A DNA stretch of 64,000 nt from Streptomyces sp. I6 (GTDB taxonomy: Bacteria; Actinomycetota; Actinomycetes; Streptomycetales; Streptomycetaceae): NCBI GenBank assembly GCA_003725745.1, contig RHDP01000001.1, positions 2,757,501 through 2,821,500 of the forward strand, given 5' to 3'. The position numbers were made by a program, and so were the translations under genes. This document shows, piece by piece, positions 53,422 through 61,895 of the stretch (positions within the stretch are counted from its first letter, which is position 1; the number at the start of each line of letters is the position of its first letter). A model generated the notes under the pieces. It was given only the letters and a program-made list of their open reading frames with translations. It was not told the origin of the DNA and did not search any database.

Positions 53422-53792
53422 GCGGACATGAGGTTGTTGAAGTCGGGGCGAGCAGCGACTACTGCGCCCGGTCCCTTGCCAAACGGACTGCCGGCCGCCT
53501 TTGAGCCGCCCTTGATGGCCTTCTTGATGAAGATCTCCAGTAGGCCCAATGCACCCACGAACAAAGCGACTGGCTCGAGATCAGCCCGGGTGCATGCCTG
53601 CACTTCCTCGCGCAGGGCCCGCAGGTCGAGGTGATCCTGCAGCATCGACACCTTGCTCCCGTCCGTTCGAAGGTGGTCCTCCAACTCGGCAAGGTTCGAC
53701 CCCGCGCCCCCATCCCCGACAGGGTGGATGTCAGCGCCTCGAAGGCGCGCATCGAACCGGGCGGAAGAGTACCTGTCCGCTTTCGACTGCAT
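53418..53792 (-). CDS. Hypothetical protein, coupled to the RsbW-like ATPase gene
   Basis: Protein of 124 residues starting at the ATG at 53792, which overlaps the ATPase stop (TGATG). It has a helical acidic first half (LAELEDHLRTDGSKVSML; DLRALREEVQACTRADL), one possible membrane-interacting helix (PVALFVGALGLLEIFIKKAIKGG) and a basic Gly-rich end. No family is recognised. Overlap on both sides suggests it is translated with the genes around it. Confidence 0.45.
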   Translation of the reverse strand: MQSKADRYSSARFDARLRGADIHPVGDGGAGSNLAELEDHLRTDGSKVSMLQDHLDLRALREEVQACTRADLEPVALFVGALGLLEIFIKKAIKGGSKAAGSPFGKGPGAVVAARPDFNNLMSA

Positions 53793-54292
53793 CAGCGTGA
53801 CAGTTGCGCACCACCACACCGTCCGCCCAGACGTTCGCCCCGGACACCGGGGGACGCGTCACCCGCGTCCACAGCCGAGCTCAGCTCGGCCCAGACCGTC
53901 TTACCGACGGAGCGGTCCGCCGAGCCCCAGGCCGTGGCGAGCGCGGAAACGACAAGAAGGCCGCGGCCCGCCTCGGCGTCGACCGACGGAGGTTTCGCGG
54001 CGGCGGTCGGAAGTCGTTCGGCGCACGCATCCGAGACCTCGATGCGGAGGGTGGCCCCCGTGAGCAGCAGGCGCAGCTCGAAGTCGCGGCCGGGGACGCG
54101 CCCGTGGGTGACCGCGTTCGCCGCGAGTTCGGCGACGATCAGACCGGCGGCGTCGGAGAGTTCGCTGCCATAAGGGATGCCCCAGCCGTCGAGGCGGTGC
54201 ACGGCCAGGCGCCGGGCGAGGCGGGCGCCTCGGCGGGTGGCGCTGAGGCGTTGGATGAACTCGGCCGTGGAAGCGGCGGTTTCGGCTTTCAT
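53792..54292 (-). CDS. RsbW/AbaA-type ATP-binding (HATPase) protein
   Basis: Protein of 166 residues with a GHKL ATPase fold: LIVAELAANAVTHGRVPGRDF contains the N-box (E..N), LRIEVSDAC is the G1-like box and AEAGRGLLVVSALATAWG the G2 box. Such anti-sigma-factor-like kinases sit beside XRE and DUF397 genes in the abaA/whiJ-type clusters of streptomycetes. Here it is divergent from the regulator at 54428 with a 135-base shared promoter region, completing the triad. Confidence 0.88.
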   Translation of the reverse strand: MKAETAASTAEFIQRLSATRRGARLARRLAVHRLDGWGIPYGSELSDAAGLIVAELAANAVTHGRVPGRDFELRLLLTGATLRIEVSDACAERLPTAAAKPPSVDAEAGRGLLVVSALATAWGSADRSVGKTVWAELSSAVDAGDASPGVRGERLGGRCGGAQLSR

Positions 54293-54427
54293 GTCACTGA
54301 GAGTGTCCGGTCATGAGTACCCTGACCAGGAGTGACGACGCGACGCAGCGTAGCCGTGCGGGTACGGCCGGGACGCTGTACGGGTCGTCGACCGTGACCA
54401 GTGCGGCAGGCGAGGGCGGTACGGGGT

Positions 54428-55297
54428 ATGGCGGATACCGGAGGCGAGGAGCGGCCCGAACGGCCGGTCGAGGAGGACGGGACGGCGCTGCTCTTCCACT
54501 CACTCGGCAAGCAGATCAAGGTGTTGCGGGAGGCAGCCGGGCTCAGCCAGCGGGAGCTGGGGGCGGCGACGCACTGCGGCGAGGCCCTGGTCTCCTCCAT
54601 GGAGCGCGGAGTTCGGACGCCACAACCGGCGTTCCTGCTGCTCGCGGACGAGGTACTGGAGGCGCGGGGTGTGCTGAGGGCGGCGATCCCGGATGTGGAG
54701 AGGGCACTGGCGAAGGCTCGGACGCGGCATCCGGACTGGTTCCGGGACTACGCGAAGGCCGAGGCGGAGGCCCTGGCGGTGCACGACTACAGCAATCAGG
54801 CGGTTCCCGGCCTTCTCCAGACCGAGGAGTACGCGCGGGCCGTCTTCACCCAACGGCGGCCCCTGCTCGACGAGCAAACCATCGAGAAGCGTGTGGCCGA
54901 CCGACTGGCCCGCCAGCAGATCTTCGAGCGCTGGCCCGCCCCGACGTTCAGCTTCGTGGTGGAGGAGTCCGTACTCCAGCGACCCATCGGCGGGGTGGGC
55001 GTGCACGCGCACCAGTTGCGGCAGTTGCTCCACATCGGCCGGCTGCGGACGGTCGAACTCCAGGTGATGACCACTGATCGCGAGGAACATCCCAGCGTGG
55101 GCGGCGCGTTCATCCTGCTGACGCCCAAGGGACAGCGCCAGGTGGCATACACGGAGATCTACGGGCACTCCCGCCTGATCACCGACCATGAGGAGGTCCG
55201 CGTCTTCGCCGAACGCTATGGAGTCATCCGAGCCCAGGCTTTGACACCCCGCGACTCACTGTCCCTGATCGAGAAGAAGCTGGGAGAACTTCGATGA
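54428..55297 (+). CDS. XRE-family regulator with DUF5753 (Scr1/WhiJ type)
   Basis: Regulator of 289 residues. The ATG at 54428 is preferred over a GTG 27 bases upstream. The HTH is SLGKQIKVLREAAGLSQREL, then GAATHCGEALVSSMERG; the DUF5753 domain has VHDYSNQAVPGLLQTEEYAR and VELQVMTTDREEHPSVGGAF. It overlaps the DUF397 gene (ATGA). It is a paralogue of the protein at 39161-40018, with an N-terminal acidic extension. Confidence 0.93.
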   Translation: MADTGGEERPERPVEEDGTALLFHSLGKQIKVLREAAGLSQRELGAATHCGEALVSSMERGVRTPQPAFLLLADEVLEARGVLRAAIPDVERALAKARTRHPDWFRDYAKAEAEALAVHDYSNQAVPGLLQTEEYARAVFTQRRPLLDEQTIEKRVADRLARQQIFERWPAPTFSFVVEESVLQRPIGGVGVHAHQLRQLLHIGRLRTVELQVMTTDREEHPSVGGAFILLTPKGQRQVAYTEIYGHSRLITDHEEVRVFAERYGVIRAQALTPRDSLSLIEKKLGELR

Positions 55298-55476
55298 GCA
55301 CCGAACAACTGCGCTGGTTCAAGAGCAGCCACAGTGACGGCGAAGGCGGCGCATGCGTCGAGGTCGCCGCCTGCGCCGCCACCATCCACGTCCGCGACTC
55401 CAAGAACACGGACGGCCCCATGCTCACGTTCGCCCCCACCTCCTGGGCCTCGTTCGTGTCGTTCACCCAGGACTGA
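55294..55476 (+). CDS. DUF397 partner protein
   Basis: Complete DUF397 protein of 60 residues (RWFKSSHSDGEGGACVEVA; TIHVRDSKNTDGPMLTFAP). The ATG overlaps the stop of the XRE gene, so the two are translationally coupled and presumably act as a pair. Confidence 0.94.
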   Translation: MSTEQLRWFKSSHSDGEGGACVEVAACAATIHVRDSKNTDGPMLTFAPTSWASFVSFTQD

Positions 55477-55753
55477 CCGTGATGATCGCTGTGGCTCCGC
55501 CGGTCGTCTGCCCCCGGGACTGACCGCCGCTTCGGCTGTCCCTGCTGCGCGCAGGCCATCCGGGCGGGGCCACGGCGAGCGTCGCCGGTCAGGAAGGGTT
55601 CGGGGGCCGCGGCTGCCCTGGCCCTGGAACGCCTTCAATCCCCGTGCGGTGCTCCTCGTGGTCGAGATCGTGTCGAAGAGCAACCCGAAGAACGACCTCG
55701 TGACCAAGCGGAGGACTATCCGCGGAGGTTGAACGCCGTGGCAGCATCGGTGA

Positions 55754-56218
55754 ATGGTCAACGCTGAAGACCTCATCGGCAGACGCCTGCTGAAGGTGAC
55801 GACGTCCTGGCACCACTACCAGGAGACGGAGCCCTCCCTCCTGCATATGTGGCTGCACATGGACGGCCTCGGCCCTGTCCGGTTCCACACACGGGGCGAC
55901 GGGCTCTCCCTGGAGATCGGCGAACCTCACGGCCCCTACGACATGGGCGAATGCGGCCACACCACGGTCGAGGACGACCTGCCCGACTTCCCCATGACCC
56001 GTTTCGTCGGCCTGCGGATCCTCTCCGTGCGGGAGATCCGCTACCGGAGCGGCCGCGACGACTACGCCGTCGGCAACACCTTTCAGTTTCCCAACGGCAC
56101 CATCCGCGTCCTCGACTTTGCGGACGATATCGTCCTGGCCCATGACCGGTATCTGGGTCCGGTTGAGGAGCATCTGCACGAGACGACGGCGCTCACGAGC
56201 CAGAACTCCCCGCCGTGA
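55754..56218 (+). CDS. Conserved hypothetical protein, 154 residues
   Basis: Starts at the ATG at 55754 (MVNAEDLIGRRLLKVTTSW). It is predicted beta-rich (GPVRFHTRGDGLSLEIGEPHG; YAVGNTFQFPNGTIRVLDFADD) and acidic. No domain is recognised, and no membrane or signal segment is seen. The composition resembles small immunity-like or beta-sandwich proteins found near XRE/DUF397 clusters. No operon partner. Confidence 0.6.
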   Translation: MVNAEDLIGRRLLKVTTSWHHYQETEPSLLHMWLHMDGLGPVRFHTRGDGLSLEIGEPHGPYDMGECGHTTVEDDLPDFPMTRFVGLRILSVREIRYRSGRDDYAVGNTFQFPNGTIRVLDFADDIVLAHDRYLGPVEEHLHETTALTSQNSPP

Positions 56219-56381
56219 GTCGGAGCGAACTCATGAGTGATTCCCGGGCACGAGATCCGGACCTCGCCGCGGAAGTCCGGGGTTTGCTGGACTCCCGCCG
56301 TGCCTGTCGTAGTGCGATCGTCCGCCGCGACGGGGCGGCCGCTCCCGCCCGAGGCTGCGCCACCGGTCTCGTCTCCGCGCG

Positions 56382-57005
56382 TCAGACACGGAGCTCCGGC
56401 GGGAAGCCGGTCCAGCGGAGCTCGGCGGGGAGGTGGCCGGTGTCGTTGAAGAGGAGAACCGCCGAGGGGCGGCCGGGTGCGTAGCGGATGACGGTCAGGG
56501 CCGCGTTGGCGTGGTTGATGCCCAGCCACCGCCACTTCGGCGCTTCGAGGGCGGCCCGGACGAGCCAGCCGATCAGGAAGTTGTGGGTGACGACAAGCTC
56601 GTGACGCGGTTCGTCTCCGGCGACGGGTCCGGTGAACTCCGCGAGTGCCGCCGCCGCGAGCCCGGGGCCCTGCTCGCGTTCCTCGGCCGTGAACTGCTCC
56701 AGGAACCCGGTCCAGACGTCGGCCGACTCCGGCGGCAGTTCCTCGCGTGCCGGCAGGTAGGGGAGGTAGTCGCCGGCCGCGTCGGAGGTACGGCGGGGCA
56801 CCCCCTCGAGCTGGGCGCCGGCCAGCCGAGCGGTCTGTTCGGCACGGGCGAGCGGCCCGTGGTGGATGGCCGCAAGCGGCACCCCGCGGAGCCGCTCACC
56901 GAGCAAGGCGGCCTGGTGGCGGCCGGCCTCCGTCAGCTGAGTCTCGTCCGGCGACGCCTCGCCGTGGCGGGTGAGATAGAGGTAGCGGGCGGCCGTCCCG
57001 GTCAT
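56382..57005 (-). CDS. Histidine phosphatase family protein
   Basis: Phosphoglycerate-mutase-like phosphatase of 207 residues. The ATG at 57005 follows GGAGG. The catalytic RHGE motif (YLTRHGEASPDE) is near the N-terminus; HHGPLARAEQTARLA and VVTHNFLIGWLVRA (second His) complete the active site. The substrate is unknown. It is convergent with the hypothetical gene at 55754 and lies downstream of the LLM gene on the same strand. Confidence 0.92.
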   Translation of the reverse strand: MTGTAARYLYLTRHGEASPDETQLTEAGRHQAALLGERLRGVPLAAIHHGPLARAEQTARLAGAQLEGVPRRTSDAAGDYLPYLPAREELPPESADVWTGFLEQFTAEEREQGPGLAAAALAEFTGPVAGDEPRHELVVTHNFLIGWLVRAALEAPKWRWLGINHANAALTVIRYAPGRPSAVLLFNDTGHLPAELRWTGFPPELRV

Positions 57006-57183
57006 GGGTGCGTCCTCCGGAGAGTCGATCTTGCGGACTCCTGAAGGACGCCGGTCCCTGGGGACCGGTTCCACGAGGTGGAATCGGCGAGGCGGCGGCA
57101 GCCCCGCACGTCGAGGTTCGAGGGCCTGAGCACCGTCGGCATCGTCACGCAGCGCCCTGACGGCGCCGGGTGGCGCGCACGCG

Positions 57184-58014
57184 TCACAGGTACTTCCCGT
57201 ACGCGTCCAGCACCCGCAGCACCTCCCCCTGCCCCGCCGGCGGGAGTTGGAGGACGACCTCCTCGCAGCCCAGTTCGGCGTAGCGGGCGAGCTTGCCCTG
57301 CGAGGGGAGGACCACGTACGGGACGATCCGGAGGGCGCCCGGGTCGCGGCCCGCCCGCTCCCAGGTGGCGCGCAGCGCGGGGACGGACTCGGCGAGGCCG
57401 CGGCCGCCGATCGGCAGCCAGCCGTCGGCGTAGTCCGCGATGTGGGAGAACAGCCGCGGGCCGGCCGCGCCGCCGACGAGGGTGCGGGGAGCGGGCCCGC
57501 TCGCCGGCTTCGGGTGGGCGTAGGAGGCGCGGACGGAGCCGAAGGCACCTTCGTACGCGGTCGGTTCGGCAGCCCACAGGGCGCGCATCAGATGCATGCG
57601 GTCGCGGACGAGGTCGCGCCGGGTCGACCACTCCACGCCGTGGTCCGCCGCCTCCTCCCGGTTCCAGCCGAAGCCGACGCCGAGGGTGAACCGGCCGCCG
57701 CTGAGATGGTCGAGGGTGGCGATCTGCTTGGCGAGGGCGATGGGGTCGTGCTGGGCGACCAGCGTGATGCCCGTGCCGAGACCGAGGGTGGTGGTGACCG
57801 CCGCGGCCTGCGCGAGGGCGACGAACGGGTCGAGGGTGCGGCCGTACTCGGGCGGCAGGTCGCCGCCCGCCGGATACGGGGAGGTCCGCTCGACCGGGAT
57901 ATGGGTGTGCTCGGGCAGGTACAGCCCCGCGAAGCCGCGTTGCTCCAGTTCCCGCGCCAGCCGCACCGGGGTGATCGTCTCGTCCGTCAGGAAGATCGTG
58001 GTCGCGATCCGCAC
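57184..58014 (-). CDS. LLM-class F420-dependent oxidoreductase
   Basis: TIM-barrel oxidoreductase of 276 residues. The GTG at 58014 follows GGAGGAG. The start RIATTIFLTDETITP, then GLYLPEHTHIPVER and LGLGTGITLVAQHDPI, and FTLGVGFGWNREEAADHGV are typical of the F420-binding branch of the luciferase-like family. It needs coenzyme F420, made through FbiC (42641-45250). The substrate cannot be predicted. It probably forms a transcript with the histidine phosphatase 178 bases downstream. Confidence 0.9.
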   Translation of the reverse strand: MRIATTIFLTDETITPVRLARELEQRGFAGLYLPEHTHIPVERTSPYPAGGDLPPEYGRTLDPFVALAQAAAVTTTLGLGTGITLVAQHDPIALAKQIATLDHLSGGRFTLGVGFGWNREEAADHGVEWSTRRDLVRDRMHLMRALWAAEPTAYEGAFGSVRASYAHPKPASGPAPRTLVGGAAGPRLFSHIADYADGWLPIGGRGLAESVPALRATWERAGRDPGALRIVPYVVLPSQGKLARYAELGCEEVVLQLPPAGQGEVLRVLDAYGKYL

Positions 58015-58460
58015 AGCGGCTCCTCCGCCTCGTCGGCCGTGGGTGCTTGGCGGGGACAAGCTACGCGCTGCGCCGCGGGTTTCCGAGAGGGCGGGCGCGG
58101 AGAAGACCGGCGGCAGGGCTCGGGGAGCGGCGTACCCCCCGACGGCTCCGGAAGCCTCGTCCGCACCGGGGAGCGGCGTACCGACGGCCCAGGGAGCAGC
58201 GCCCGCACCGGGGAGCGGCGACCGACGGCCCAGGGAGCAACGCCCGGACCCAGGGGCGCCTCACGGCCGAGCCGGGGGTCATGTGTCGGTCATCCGTCGA
58301 TCGCCGCCCCTTGCCGCGGCGTTCACGCCGGGGTACGAGCTTGGGGGCGTCACGCACCGGTGCTACCCGTGCCGCTCCGCACCACCGCTCTGTGGCACCG
58401 CTCCGAACCACCACTCTGTACCACTCCTGTCCCTCTCACCACCCTCAGGGAGCCGACGGT
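58015..58460. other. 446-base intergenic region between divergent genes
   Basis: No gene is seen. It contains the ~41-bp direct repeat at 58162-58244 and, close to the next gene, CACCACCGCTC/CACCACTCTG-like units (58380-58420). Promoters for both the LLM and the metallohydrolase genes should lie here. Confidence 0.5.
58162..58244. repeat. ~41-bp imperfect direct repeat
   Basis: Two adjacent copies starting CGCACCGGGGAGCGGCG and ending CAGGGAGCA(G/A)CGCC, 42 and 41 bases long, differing by one indel and one base. Confidence 0.88.
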
Positions 58461-59981
58461 ATGGGCAACGAGGACGGCGCGGACCTCATCAGGCGCCGAC
58501 TGTTCGTGACGGGAGCCGCCGCCGCGCTTACGTTGGGCGGTGTGAGCTTCGCCGAGACAGCGGACGCAGCGGACGGGCACACCACCGAGGTCGTGCGCGG
58601 CACCCTGCCGCCCGGCTCCCCCGACTTCGTGTACCTGCCGGTCGAGGTACCGCGCGGGGTGGCCGAGATCCGGGTGTCGTACACCTACGACAGGCCGCAG
58701 GTCCCGGCCGGAACGCAGGGGAACGCCCTCGACATCGGGATCTTCGACGAGCGGGGCACCGCGCTCGGGGGCGAGGGCTTCCGCGGCTGGTCGGGCGGGG
58801 CGCGCGGCGAGTTCTTCATCCGGGGCGACGAGGCGACGCCCGGCTACCTCCCCGGGCCGGTCCGGGCGGGCACCTGGCATATCGCGCTCGGCCCGTACAC
58901 GATCGCGCCGCAGGGCCTCGCGTACACCGTGACCGTCACGCTCGTCCGCGGCAGGCCCCGGCCGGCCCCGGAGCCGGTGTACCCGCCGGAGCGGGCGAAG
59001 GGCCGGGGCCGCGCCTGGTACCGGGGCGACTGCCATCTGCACTCCTGGTACTCGGACGGGCGCCGCACCCCCGGCGAGATCGCGGCACTGGCCCGCGCGG
59101 CCGGGCTGGACTTCGTCAACAGCAGCGAGCACAACACGCACGCGGCGCACGGGGCGTGGGCGGACGCGGCCGGGGACGACCTGCTGGTGCTCCTGGGCGA
59201 GGAGGTCACCACCCGCAACGGCCATGTGGTGGCGGTCGGTACCGATCCCGGGACGTTCGTCGACTGGCGCTACCGGGCCCGGGACAACCGTTTCGGCCAC
59301 TACGCCCGGGCGATCCGCCGCGCCGGCGGCCTCGTCGTGCCCGCTCATCCGCACGCCACCTGCATCGGCTGCGGCTGGAAGTTCGGCTTCGGCGAGGCGG
59401 ACGCGGTGGAGGTGTGGAACGGGCCGTACACCCCGGACGACGAGGTGTCCCTCGCGGACTGGGACGGCACCCTGGTCGCCTCCTGCCGCTCGGGCGGCCG
59501 CTGGACCCCGGCGATGGGCAGCAGCGACGCGCACCGGGACCCGGACGCGGTGGGCACCCCGCAGACCGTGGTGCTCGCCGACGACCTGACGCGCGAGGCG
59601 GTCCTCGACGGCCTGCGCGCGGGCCGCTCGTACGTCGCCGAGTCGTCCGCCGTCTCGCTGTCGTTCGCCGCGTACGGGGGCCGGGGCCGGCGGGCCGGCA
59701 TCGGCGAACGGCTCCGGGTCGGCCCGGACGCCCCGGTGACGGTCCGTCTGGAGGTCACCGGCGCCCCGGGGCGAACCGCCCGGATCGTCACCGACCAGGG
59801 GGTGCTGCACACCGCGGCGCTCCCGGCGGAGGGCACGGGCACGGTGGAGTGGCGTACGACGGCGGCGTACGCGGCGTACGTGCGCGCGGAGGTGCGGCAC
59901 CCGGCGATCGCGCCGGTACCGGGCTTCCCGGGGCCGCTGGCGGCGTTCACGAACCCGGTGTTCCTGGGGCACCCGGCGTAG
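58461..59981 (+). CDS. Exported PHP-domain metallohydrolase (CehA/McbA family)
   Basis: Protein of 506 residues. The ATG at 58461 opens a Tat-like signal (LIRRRLFVTGAAAALTLGG, then AETADAADG). An N-terminal beta domain of ~170 residues is followed by the PHP metal-binding domain: WYRGDCHLHSWYSDG (HxH), FVNSSEHNTHAAHG, LLGEEVTTRNGHVVAVG, VPAHPHATC and MGSSDAHRDP supply the His, Asp and Glu ligands for a multinuclear site. Homologues hydrolyse phosphoesters or carbamates such as carbaryl. A C-terminal beta domain closes the protein. The natural substrate is unknown. Confidence 0.9.
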   Translation: MGNEDGADLIRRRLFVTGAAAALTLGGVSFAETADAADGHTTEVVRGTLPPGSPDFVYLPVEVPRGVAEIRVSYTYDRPQVPAGTQGNALDIGIFDERGTALGGEGFRGWSGGARGEFFIRGDEATPGYLPGPVRAGTWHIALGPYTIAPQGLAYTVTVTLVRGRPRPAPEPVYPPERAKGRGRAWYRGDCHLHSWYSDGRRTPGEIAALARAAGLDFVNSSEHNTHAAHGAWADAAGDDLLVLLGEEVTTRNGHVVAVGTDPGTFVDWRYRARDNRFGHYARAIRRAGGLVVPAHPHATCIGCGWKFGFGEADAVEVWNGPYTPDDEVSLADWDGTLVASCRSGGRWTPAMGSSDAHRDPDAVGTPQTVVLADDLTREAVLDGLRAGRSYVAESSAVSLSFAAYGGRGRRAGIGERLRVGPDAPVTVRLEVTGAPGRTARIVTDQGVLHTAALPAEGTGTVEWRTTAAYAAYVRAEVRHPAIAPVPGFPGPLAAFTNPVFLGHPA

Positions 59982-60213
59982 GACCGGCCGGGGTGCCGCC
60001 GGGTGCCGCCGCGCGGGCACCGGAGCCGGCCGGGGCCGCCCGCCCCGAACACCGGGCGCGTCGGCTTCCGGTCCCACCCGGCGGCGTCCGGGTCTCCCCC
60101 GCGCCGCACCCCGGTCCGGGACCGTGCGCCGCACCCCGGTCCGGGGCCGGACCGCCCGCCGCGGACCCCGGATCCGCCGGTGGTGGCCGGTCCCGCCCGC
60201 CCCGGACGCCGAC

Positions 60214-61065
60214 TCAGGCGACCCAGGTGCGCGTCGTCTCCACCACAGCGGAGCCGTCCAGGTCCTTCAGCTTCATGCCGGTGAAGTCGCGGGCCCAGTC
60301 GGAGGTCTGGAGGCGGAACGGGGCGTGCTCCGCCGTCAGCGCCTCCAGTACGGCCGCGGCCGCCTCGTCCTGGGTCTGGGCACCGTTCAGGAACTGGGCG
60401 ACCGTGCGGGTGACATAGGCGTCGAGGGCCGGGGCGTACGGGCCCGCCGCCGCGATCTCCGCCTCCGGGTCGAGGCCGACGTTGTTGACGAACTCGGTGG
60501 CCACGGCGCCCGGTTCCACGACGGACACGCTCACGCCGACGGAGGCGGCCACCGGCGCCAGGCTCTCCATGTAGCCCTCGACGGCGAACTTGGCAGCGCA
60601 GTACGCCTCGTTGAACGGCTGGCCGACGACCCCTCCGACGCTGGTGACGGTGATCAGGCGGCCCCCGGCCGCGCGCAGATGGGGGAGGGCGGCCTTGGAG
60701 ACGTTGAGGACGCCGAAGAAGTTGACCTCCATGACCTTGCGGACGTCGGCGACGGTGTCGTTCTCCAGGGTTCCGAGGTGCCCGGCGCCCGCGTTGTTGA
60801 TCACGGCGTCGAGCCGGCCGTGGTCGGCGATCACCCCGTCGACCGCGGCGGCGACGGACGCCTCGTCGACGACGTCGAGCTGCCGGATGTCGAGTTCGAC
60901 CCCGGCCTCCGCGGCGGCCTTGCGGAGCGCGTCGGCGCGGCGCGGGTCGCGGAGGGTCGCGACGGTGTGCCAGCCGGCCCGGGCGGCGGCGACCGCGGCG
61001 GCCAGGCCGATACCGGAGGAGGTGCCGGTGATCAGGACGACCTTGGGGGTGGCGGTGGAGGACAT
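60214..61065 (-). CDS. Short-chain dehydrogenase/reductase, classical type
   Basis: NAD(P)-dependent enzyme of 283 residues. The ATG at 61065 follows GGAGCC. Coenzyme motif LITGTSSGIGLAAA, NNAG motif INNAGAGHLG, catalytic serine TVTSVGG and YCAAKFAVEGYMESLA (YxxxK) are all present. VVEPGAVATEF follows. It is divergent from the MarR gene with twin operators between them, so the MarR protein probably represses it until an inducer, perhaps a reactive or aromatic compound, binds. Confidence 0.93.
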   Translation of the reverse strand: MSSTATPKVVLITGTSSGIGLAAAVAAARAGWHTVATLRDPRRADALRKAAAEAGVELDIRQLDVVDEASVAAAVDGVIADHGRLDAVINNAGAGHLGTLENDTVADVRKVMEVNFFGVLNVSKAALPHLRAAGGRLITVTSVGGVVGQPFNEAYCAAKFAVEGYMESLAPVAASVGVSVSVVEPGAVATEFVNNVGLDPEAEIAAAGPYAPALDAYVTRTVAQFLNGAQTQDEAAAAVLEALTAEHAPFRLQTSDWARDFTGMKLKDLDGSAVVETTRTWVA

Positions 61066-61114
61066 GAGGGGCTCCTTGGGGTCGGGAACGGGGAGGTACA
61101 CACACGGTGTTTTT

Positions 61115-61149
61115 GTGTGTGCACACACTTTAAGCATTGTGTGCACACA
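61115..61149. promoter_or_regulatory. Twin palindromic operators between SDR and MarR genes
   Basis: Two palindromes with the shared core TGTGTGCACACA: the first at 61115-61128 (14 bp) and the second at 61138-61149 (12 bp), with centres 22 bases (two helical turns) apart. They lie in the divergent promoter region and are a good candidate binding site for two MarR dimers on one DNA face. Confidence 0.82.
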
Positions 61150-61174
61150 CACGCAAGCCGGTATGATCGAAGGC

Positions 61175-61636
61175 ATGGCGACCAGGAAGCTCACCCCGGC
61201 GGAGATGTCCGAGGCCGACCACGCCTTCTACGGCCTGGTCTGGGCCGGGACGGTGCTCACCGAGCGCGTCGACCGCGCTCTGACCAAGGCCCACGACCTG
61301 CCCGTCTCCTGGTTCGAGGTGATGCTCTGGCTCGCCGGCAGCGACAAGCCCGTCGCCGCCTCCGTACTGGGCAACAGCACCATGCTGAGCCGCAGCCAGG
61401 TCTCCCGCGTCCTGGACGCGCTACAGGCCCGAGGGCTGGTCTCGCGCACACCGTCGGCCAGGGACGCCCGATCCGTCGAGGTCGCGCTCACCCCCGAGGG
61501 GCGCGCGGTGTTCGAGGAGGCGGACGCGACCCGGCGCGCGTGCCTGGCGCCGGTCTTCACCGACGTCCTGGAGCAGGAGGACATGGAGGCCCTGGGCGCG
61601 GTCTGGCGCAAGCTCAAGGCCCACAAGGACGCCTGA
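61175..61636 (+). CDS. MarR-family transcriptional regulator
   Basis: Winged-helix regulator of 153 residues. The ATG at 61175 (MATRKLTP) has GAAGG close by; an ATG at 61163 is possible. The DNA-binding region is SWFEVMLWLAGSDKPVAA, then STMLSRSQVSRVLDALQARG, with the wing SRTPSARDARSVEVALTPEG. It should bind the twin palindromes 25-60 bases upstream, repressing itself and the divergent SDR gene. Confidence 0.93.
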   Translation: MATRKLTPAEMSEADHAFYGLVWAGTVLTERVDRALTKAHDLPVSWFEVMLWLAGSDKPVAASVLGNSTMLSRSQVSRVLDALQARGLVSRTPSARDARSVEVALTPEGRAVFEEADATRRACLAPVFTDVLEQEDMEALGAVWRKLKAHKDA

Positions 61637-61692
61637 TCGCGACGCCCGATCGAAACTCTGATCGCGACGCCGATCGACACGCCGATCGAGAC
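61637..61692. repeat. Short degenerate repeats after the MarR gene
   Basis: Three to four imperfect copies of a GATCGCGACGCC/GATCGACACGCC unit, 12 to 17 bases apart, directly downstream of the MarR stop. Function unknown; they contain several overlapping CGATCG dyads. Confidence 0.7.
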
Positions 61693-61895
61693 GCCTGCCG
61701 CGGGCACGCCCGCCCGGCGGCCCGGCGGCCCGGCACCTCCCGGGAATCACCCGGCCGTCCGGCGGCACGTGCGAGGAGCGCGGGCGAGCGGTATGCCTGA
61801 GTGTGACCGACGGCTCTGCGCGTGTTGCCGATGATCCTGCGCAGGGGCCGCCGTCCGGCACCTCGCCGGAGCCCGGGGACACACCAGGAGGCAGG

